DNA from: Competibacteraceae bacterium UBA2788
Lineage (GTDB): Bacteria > Pseudomonadota > Gammaproteobacteria > Competibacterales > Competibacteraceae
Direction: 5' to 3'
NCBI GenBank assembly: GCA_002352185.1
Contig: DEHY01000083.1
Location: forward strand, 2,823 to 14,426
Length of the DNA stretch: 11,604 bases
A program made the position numbers and the translations under genes. The notes beneath the pieces were generated by a model. It was not told the origin of the DNA, made no database searches, and worked only from the letters and a program-made list of their open reading frames with translations. This document shows, in pieces, positions 6,562 to 11,604 of this stretch; position 1 is the first letter of the stretch, and every line of letters starts with the position of its first letter.

Positions 6562-6908
6562 TGCATCGGCCTGATGGGCGAAACCGCCATCCCCATTCAT
6601 GCGGTTGCTCCGGGGAATCCGCGCCACCTCCGGCCCAATCGATGCGGCTGGATCGGGCATGAGCGGGTTCTTCAGAATCCACAAAGATGCAGAACTGCGC
6701 CTCGACCGGGGTTAGAATCTGATCCATGGCCGGTGGATTGCCGCACAGCTTCTTAATCCGACTTTCAACCTGTTGGGATTGTCGGATGTGGAGTTGGTCC
6801 AGTAAATCTATCCGTGCCCGGAAAAGACGAAATGCAGTAATTGATGTCCAGCCGGAAGGGTTTTTTGAAGACCCTCGCAAAAAGTATTCAGGGTTTCAGG
6901 GAAATACC
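6562..6908. other. Intergenic stretch upstream of the TonB receptor operon
   Basis: This 347-bp gap presumably holds the promoter of the receptor operon. No convincing -35/-10 or sigma-54 motif is seen. On the plus strand the receptor frame stays open back to 6726, but that extension encodes a Trp/Arg/Cys-rich non-signal sequence and is rejected. On the minus strand a frame through about 6570-6880 has a more protein-like composition but no recognised family. Only weak hairpins are seen after the HD-GYP stop, none with a T-run. Confidence 0.45.
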
Positions 6909-8945
6909 ATGACAGAGTTGTCGCATAGGCTGGGCGGGGCGGCGCCCGCATTGATTGCGCTGGCTTGTTTGGGCATGGCGGCCAGCCCGCCGACGCGCGC
7001 CGCCGCGCCGGATTTGACTGAGTTCAGCATCGAAGACCTGATGCAAGTGAAAGTGGTGTCGGCTTCCAAGATCGAGCAGACCCTGCAAGATACGGCGGCG
7101 GCGGTTTTCGTCATCACCGCCGATGACATCCGCCGGTCGGGAGTCACCAGCGTGATGGAGGCGCTGCGGCTCGCGCCCGGCGTGGAGGTGGCCCGCATTG
7201 ATTCCAGCCGCTGGGCCGTCACCATTCGCGGTTTCAATGGCCGTTTCGCCAACAAGCTGCTGGTTCTGATTGACGGCCGCTCGATCTACACCTCGACGTT
7301 TTCCGGCGTGTATTGGGAAGTTCAGGATCTGTTTCTGCCCGACATCGACCGGATCGAGGTCATTCGCGGTCCCGGCGGCAGCCTGTGGGGAGCCAACGCG
7401 GTCAACGGCGTGATCAACATCATCACCAAAAACAGCAAGGAGACCCAGGGTGGATTGGTCGCGCTGACCGTCGGCAATGAAGAACGGGCGATTGCCGGAG
7501 CGCGTTATGGCGACACGCTGGGCAATAATGCCCACTATCGGATTTATGGGCAGTTTAGCGAACGCGATAGCCTGGTGACTGCCGATGGCCGTGATGCCGG
7601 CGATGACTGGAATATCGGCAAGGGCGGTTTTCGCCTCGATTGGACGCCATCGGCCCAGGACACGGTCGCCGTGCAGGGCGACTATTACCAGGGCAATTTC
7701 GATCAGAACTTTACTACCCCCACCCTCGCTCCACCCTATTCAAGGCAGCAGTTATCCCCGGTCGATGACTCGGGCGGCAGCGTGCAGGCGCGCTGGGAAC
7801 ATCAGTATTCCGCGACCTCGCGCATGGGCCTGCAAGTGTATTACCAGTATGCGGACCGTACGGATCCGCTTTACGTGGCCGACTCCGATACCCTTGATGT
7901 GGATTTTCAGCATAACTTCGCATGGAGCGACTGGCAGGAACTGGTTTGGGGATTGGGATATCGTCGTAACCGGGATCATTTCACCGACACCCAATTCAGT
8001 TCGCTTGATCCCAGAAAGCTGACGACGCAGTTGTTCAGCGCATTTATTCAGGATCAGGTCGATCTGATCCCGGAACAGTTGCGATTAACGGCGGGGGTCA
8101 AGGTCGAACACAACGATTTCACCGGCTGGGAATGGCAGCCCAGCGTCCGCATGCTCTGGACGCCGCATCCCGATCATCGGTTGTGGGGGGCGGTGTCGCG
8201 CGCCGTCCGCACCCCCTCGCGCGGGGAGGAAGACGCACGGGCGAACCTGTTGGTCTTGCCGCCTTCTCCCTTGACGGGCAACCTGCCGACGCTCTTTGCC
8301 GCGTTCGGTAACGACCAGCTCAATTCGGAAACGCTGATCGCCTACGGGATCGGCTACCGCGCCCAGTTGGCGGAGCGGTTTTCCGTGGACGCGGCCGCTT
8401 TCTACAACGACTACGACCAAATTATCGCCACGGTTCCAGGAACGCCGTTTCCAGAAACCGGAACCGTCCCGCCGTATTGGGTGGTGCCGCTCCAATTGCA
8501 GAATTTCGCGTCGGGCTATAACACTGGCTTTGAATTGGCGGCGGACTGGCGCCCGGAACAAGATTGGCGGCTGCAACTCGCCTACTCCTATTTGCATCAG
8601 GATATCAAGCAATTGGGGGAGGCGCTCTTTAGCAGCGGTAATCGGAATCAGATTTCCCTGTTCTCTTCCTGGAATCTCCAAAATAACCTCAGCCTGGATG
8701 CATGGGTGCGTTATGTTCATTTTGATGGCCGGATTCGCACTCTTTCCCCGTTCGGAAACGTCACAATCGATCCTTATGTCAATCTGAGCCTGCGTCTGGG
8801 GTGGCGGCCGCGCAAGGATTTGGAATTGTCGCTGGTGGGCGCCAATCTGCTGGAGGACAGTCATCTGGAGTACGTTCAGGAAGCCTACACCTTCCCGGTT
8901 GAAATTGAGCGCAGCCTCTATGGTCAGGTGAAATGGTCGTTCTAA
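6909..8945 (+). CDS. TonB-dependent outer-membrane receptor
   Basis: 678 residues. A signal peptide (MTELSHRLGG then a hydrophobic AAPALIALACLGMAA, with probable cleavage after the AAA near residue 33) leads into a PDLTEFSIEDLMQVKV segment. The plug domain follows at about 55-180 with typical motifs: VFVITADDIRRSG, EALRLAPGVEVARI, IRGFNGRFANKLLVLIDGR, DIDRIEVIRGPGGSLWGANA and GVINIITK. The remainder is a barrel of alternating aromatic-rich strands ending in the outer-membrane targeting aromatic KWSF. Such receptors import a ligand bound at the outer membrane using TonB energy; the ligand here is unknown, and no siderophore- or B12-specific signature is evident. The ATG at 6909 is chosen over the frame's first Met (6726) because it begins the signal peptide and has AGGGA seven bases upstream. 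It overlaps the next gene by 13 bases, so it is probably co-transcribed with the YfiR-like protein and kinase. Confidence 0.93.
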   Translation: MTELSHRLGGAAPALIALACLGMAASPPTRAAAPDLTEFSIEDLMQVKVVSASKIEQTLQDTAAAVFVITADDIRRSGVTSVMEALRLAPGVEVARIDSSRWAVTIRGFNGRFANKLLVLIDGRSIYTSTFSGVYWEVQDLFLPDIDRIEVIRGPGGSLWGANAVNGVINIITKNSKETQGGLVALTVGNEERAIAGARYGDTLGNNAHYRIYGQFSERDSLVTADGRDAGDDWNIGKGGFRLDWTPSAQDTVAVQGDYYQGNFDQNFTTPTLAPPYSRQQLSPVDDSGGSVQARWEHQYSATSRMGLQVYYQYADRTDPLYVADSDTLDVDFQHNFAWSDWQELVWGLGYRRNRDHFTDTQFSSLDPRKLTTQLFSAFIQDQVDLIPEQLRLTAGVKVEHNDFTGWEWQPSVRMLWTPHPDHRLWGAVSRAVRTPSRGEEDARANLLVLPPSPLTGNLPTLFAAFGNDQLNSETLIAYGIGYRAQLAERFSVDAAAFYNDYDQIIATVPGTPFPETGTVPPYWVVPLQLQNFASGYNTGFELAADWRPEQDWRLQLAYSYLHQDIKQLGEALFSSGNRNQISLFSSWNLQNNLSLDAWVRYVHFDGRIRTLSPFGNVTIDPYVNLSLRLGWRPRKDLELSLVGANLLEDSHLEYVQEAYTFPVEIERSLYGQVKWSF

Positions 8946-9571
8946 GCCATCCTCCGGCATCCGTTCCTCCCGGTTGGAATGAGGCCGGAAAGGGAGAGGC
9001 TATTGCAGAGCGTGGCCGCCGCTGGCTGGTGGCGTTGCAGCGCGGCTGGCGGGTAGCCGCAGCAGGGCTGCTGTTCGGCGGTTTGTCGCTGGGGGGTAAT
9101 GCCTGGGCTGGCGAATTCGACGAATACGCGGTTAAGGCGGCCTATCTGTACAACTTCGCCAAATATGTAGAGTGGCCGTCCGAGGCGTTCGCCGGCGCTG
9201 ATGCGCCGTTGTGGATTTGCGTCGCCGGCGACAATCCGTTCGGCGGCGCGCTGGCCGCGCTCTCCGGCAAGACGGTGGGGGACCATCCGGTGGAGGTGCG
9301 CCATCTGCCGGCAGTAACGGGCGTCGATAAGTGTCATGTTGTGTTCGTGAGCCGGGCGGAGCAGGGGCGCATCAAGACCGTGCTGGCCAAGCTCGCGCGC
9401 CTGCCGATACTAACCGTCAGCGATATCGGCGATTTTGCCCGGATGGGCGGCATGATCGGCCTGATCGAGGCCGACCAGCGCATCCGGTTCGGCATCAATT
9501 TAACCGCCACCCGGCAGGCCAATCTCAAGCTGAGTTCCCAATTGCTCAAGCTGGCCACCATCGTGGAGTAG
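8933..9571 (+). CDS. YfiR-family (DUF4154) periplasmic protein
   Basis: 212 residues. A hydrophobic signal sequence ([19 protein letters not shown], 41-59) precedes the mature start [23 protein letters not shown], the hallmark of the YfiR/DUF4154 family. Further family features are the [11 protein letters not shown] block (94-104), CHVVFVS (134-140), [19 protein letters not shown] and the [27 protein letters not shown]-terminus. In Pseudomonas aeruginosa, YfiR is a periplasmic repressor that binds the CHASE8-like domain of the diguanylate cyclase YfiN. Two cysteines, 96 and 134, could form one disulfide; the second cysteine pair of the Pseudomonas protein is not seen. The ATG at 8933 overlaps the receptor gene by 13 bases and has an AGGTGAA just before it, but it makes an unusually long 38-residue stretch before the hydrophobic core; a GTG at 9029 is a possible alternative start. 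The kinase gene begins 17 bases after the stop, pointing to a partnership with it. Confidence 0.88.
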   Translation: MVVLSHPPASVPPGWNEAGKGEAIAERGRRWLVALQRGWRVAAAGLLFGGLSLGGNAWAGEFDEYAVKAAYLYNFAKYVEWPSEAFAGADAPLWICVAGDNPFGGALAALSGKTVGDHPVEVRHLPAVTGVDKCHVVFVSRAEQGRIKTVLAKLARLPILTVSDIGDFARMGGMIGLIEADQRIRFGINLTATRQANLKLSSQLLKLATIVE

Positions 9572-9588
9572 CGCGGCGGAGTATCGGA

Positions 9589-11604
9589 ATGATCATCTTT
9601 GACAGGCTTTCAGTAAAAAGCAAATTGATGGTGGTCATGCTGCTGACCAGCGCCCTGGTATTGCTGACGGTGGGAGGGGCGCTCGTCGTGAACGAGACCT
9701 TTTCCCAGCGCCGGATAGCTCAACAGCAACTCATCACGTTGGCCGGCATCATTGGTGCGAATACCGCTTCCGCCCTGATGTTCAACGATTTGGAATCCGC
9801 CACGCAGAATCTGGCGGTGCTGCGCACCAAGCCCGATGTACTCTATGCCGTCATTGATGATCTCCAGGAGAAGATGCAGGCTGAATACCGGGCGGCGCGA
9901 CTGAGTGACGCACAACGGAGCCAGTTGCGACAATGGGATGAAGCGCTGGATGAGCAATATGCAAAACAGGGATCAGCCGCCGAACAAGCGACGCTCAGCG
10001 AGACCCGGTTCCTGAGTGCCCAAGGCCAGATGCTGGCGGTCAAAGCGCCCATTAAACAGAGCAATCAAACGCTCGGCTACATCGAAATCTATACGGATTT
10101 GCGGGCGCTGGGCGAAAGCCTGCAACGCTATTACTGGATCCTCGCCGGGTTGCTGGTGACCTCGCTCGCCCTAGCGGCGCTGCTGGCGGCGCGGTTACAG
10201 GCGGTGATTTCGGAACCGATCCTGCACTTGCGCGCGGCCATGACCGAGATTACCTGCAATCGCGATTACACCGTGCAGGTGCCGCGCACCAGTGAAGATG
10301 AACTGGGTGCGCTGGTGGACGGTTTCAACGACATGCTCCAGCAGATTCATCAGCGCAATGCAGAACTGGCGGGTTACAACGCGCGACTGGAAATGGAGGT
10401 CGCTAACCGCACTGCCGATCTGCGGGTCGCCAATACCGAGTTGCAGAACCTGGTTATGGAGCTGAGCGCGGCCAAGGAAGCGGCGGAAGCGGCCAATCGG
10501 GCCAAATCGCAGTTTCTGGCGACGATGAGCCACGAGATTCGCACTCCGATGAACGGGGTGTTGGGAATGAATGAACTGTTGCTGAGTACCGAGTTGAATC
10601 CGACCCAGCAGCGCTACGCGAAGACGATTCACAGTTCGGGACAAGCCCTGCTGGCGATCATCAATGACATTCTGGACTTTTCCAAGATCGAAGCTGGACG
10701 CCTGGAATTGGAGCAGATTGATTTCGACCCGCGCCAGGTGGTGAGGGGGGCAGGAGAAATGCTGGCGGAGCGGGCGGAGCGCAAGGGGCTGAAACTGGCG
10801 TACCGGATTGCGTCGGAGGTGCCCTTGGCGGTGCGAGGCGATCCCCACCGACTGCGGCAGATACTGGTTAATCTGGTCGGCAACGCGATCAAGTTTACCG
10901 AACACGGCGAGGTGATCGTCGAATTGAAGCGGGAATCCGGCGCCGGAGCGGCGGTGGTGCTGCGCGGCACGGTGCGCGACACCGGCATCGGAATCGAACC
11001 GGAGGTGGAGCCCCGGTTGTTTCAGGCCTTTTCCCAGGCCGACAGCTCCCACACCCGGCGCTTTGGCGGCACCGGTCTGGGGCTGGCGATCACTAAACAG
11101 CTGGTTGAACTGATGGGCGGGACGATTCAGGTGGTCAGTGCGCCCGGCAAAGGCTCAACCTTCGAGTTTACGGTGACGCTGGCAACCTCGGATTTGGTGC
11201 GCAGCATTCGCAGTCAACCGGATGTCCAGCCGCTTGCGCCGCTGCCGCAGGACAATCCTGCCCTCCACCGAAAAATCCGGGTGCTGCTGGCAGAAGACAA
11301 CCCGGTGAATCAACAGGTCGCCCTGTACATGCTGGAAAGTCTGGGATATTGGGCAGAGGTCGCGGAGAATGGCCGTCAGGCGCTACAGGCGCTCAGCGCC
11401 GCATCCTACGATCTGGTGTTGATGGACTGTCAGATGCCGGAAATGGATGGTTTCGAGGCCACCCGTCAGTGGCGCGCCCGGGAACAGAGCCAGGGAGGGC
11501 ATCGGATTCCGATCATCGCCGTAACCGCCAACGCCCTGAATGGGGATCGGGAAGTCTGTCTGGCCAGCGGCATGGACGATTTTTTGTCCAAACCGTTTAC
11601 TCGC
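9589..11604 (+). CDS. CHASE8-like hybrid sensor histidine kinase (partial, open at window end)
   Basis: 672 codons to the window edge. Domains in order: TM1 (about 13-34); a periplasmic sensor of about 145 residues whose start ([23 protein letters not shown], near 46-68, then [17 protein letters not shown]) resembles the CHASE8 domain of YfiN; TM2 (about 181-203); HAMP (about 203-256); a coiled coil; HisKA with [18 protein letters not shown] and phospho-acceptor His315; HATPase with [12 protein letters not shown] (N432), DTGIGI (464-469) and GGTGLGL (493-499); and a receiver domain with [11 protein letters not shown] (E569, D570), phospho-acceptor Asp613 ([11 protein letters not shown]) and Lys668 (SKPF). 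All catalytic residues are present. The gene is cut near the end of the receiver; an Hpt domain may follow. The ATG at 9589 has CGGAG seven bases upstream. Inferred role: the membrane output partner of the YfiR-like protein, possibly sensing a signal linked to the receptor. Confidence 0.93.
   Translation, partial: MIIFDRLSVKSKLMVVMLLTSALVLLTVGGALVVNETFSQRRIAQQQLITLAGIIGANTASALMFNDLESATQNLAVLRTKPDVLYAVIDDLQEKMQAEYRAARLSDAQRSQLRQWDEALDEQYAKQGSAAEQATLSETRFLSAQGQMLAVKAPIKQSNQTLGYIEIYTDLRALGESLQRYYWILAGLLVTSLALAALLAARLQAVISEPILHLRAAMTEITCNRDYTVQVPRTSEDELGALVDGFNDMLQQIHQRNAELAGYNARLEMEVANRTADLRVANTELQNLVMELSAAKEAAEAANRAKSQFLATMSHEIRTPMNGVLGMNELLLSTELNPTQQRYAKTIHSSGQALLAIINDILDFSKIEAGRLELEQIDFDPRQVVRGAGEMLAERAERKGLKLAYRIASEVPLAVRGDPHRLRQILVNLVGNAIKFTEHGEVIVELKRESGAGAAVVLRGTVRDTGIGIEPEVEPRLFQAFSQADSSHTRRFGGTGLGLAITKQLVELMGGTIQVVSAPGKGSTFEFTVTLATSDLVRSIRSQPDVQPLAPLPQDNPALHRKIRVLLAEDNPVNQQVALYMLESLGYWAEVAENGRQALQALSAASYDLVLMDCQMPEMDGFEATRQWRAREQSQGGHRIPIIAVTANALNGDREVCLASGMDDFLSKPFTR

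Noticed and set aside
5491..6684. 397-codon open frame on the minus strand opposite the HD-GYP gene
   Set aside because: It mirrors a clearly coding plus-strand frame with all HD-GYP residues; its own translation is Gln/Arg/His-rich and unrecognised.
6726..6908. Longer start for the TonB-dependent receptor
   Set aside because: The 61 extra residues are rich in Trp, Arg and Cys and would bury the signal peptide; the ATG at 6909 has a proper ribosome site.
10195..11052. 285-codon open frame on the minus strand opposite the kinase
   Set aside because: It is antisense to HAMP, HisKA and HATPase motifs that are intact on the plus strand; the translation shows no family features.
1..11604. CRISPR arrays, tRNA or rRNA genes, insertion sequences, prophage attachment sites
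   Set aside because: No regularly spaced repeats, cloverleaf or rRNA core sequences, transposase motifs or terminal inverted repeats were seen on either strand.

Overview
The window looks like chromosomal DNA of a moderately GC-rich gammaproteobacterium with a facultatively anaerobic or fermentative side to its metabolism. The main evidence is a four-subunit fumarate reductase that matches the Escherichia coli FrdABCD plan almost residue for residue at every catalytic and cluster ligand, a YccA-type membrane protein, and a rhodoquinone-biosynthesis enzyme (RquA), which is found only sporadically in proteobacteria. The lineage cannot be fixed from the sequence. A glycogen-accumulating, Competibacter-like organism would suit this gene content, but that is a guess.

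Layout. (1) 1-512, minus strand: the 5' part of a yccA/Bax-inhibitor-1 family membrane protein gene, cut by the window edge. (2) 513-879: a divergent, partly AT-rich control region with two 6-N4-6 dyads, a 9-bp tandem repeat and an FNR-like half-palindrome. (3) 880-4113: frdA, frdB, frdC and frdD, tightly packed with two ATGA overlaps. (4) 4137-4190: a long hairpin with a T-rich tail. (5) 4214-4963: rquA. (6) 4964-5334: a stretch without a convincing gene. (7) 5335-6561: a tandem HD/HD-GYP c-di-GMP phosphodiesterase. (8) 6562-6908: a gap holding only a doubtful antisense reading frame. (9) 6909 to the window end: a TonB-dependent receptor, a YfiR-family periplasmic protein and a CHASE8-like hybrid histidine kinase. 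These three are overlapping or closely spaced and almost certainly form one operon; the kinase runs off the edge inside its receiver domain.

Two functional modules stand out. The first is anaerobic respiration: RquA converts ubiquinone to the low-potential rhodoquinone, and FrdABCD can use a low-potential quinol to reduce fumarate to succinate at the inner membrane. Having the quinone maker directly downstream of the reductase suggests a self-contained rhodoquinol:fumarate reductase unit. The second is envelope signalling: an outer-membrane receptor, a periplasmic YfiR-like repressor, and an inner-membrane kinase whose periplasmic domain resembles the YfiN sensor that YfiR binds. This reads as a YfiR/YfiN-type system with a phosphorelay output in place of a diguanylate cyclase, beside a separate c-di-GMP hydrolase gene.
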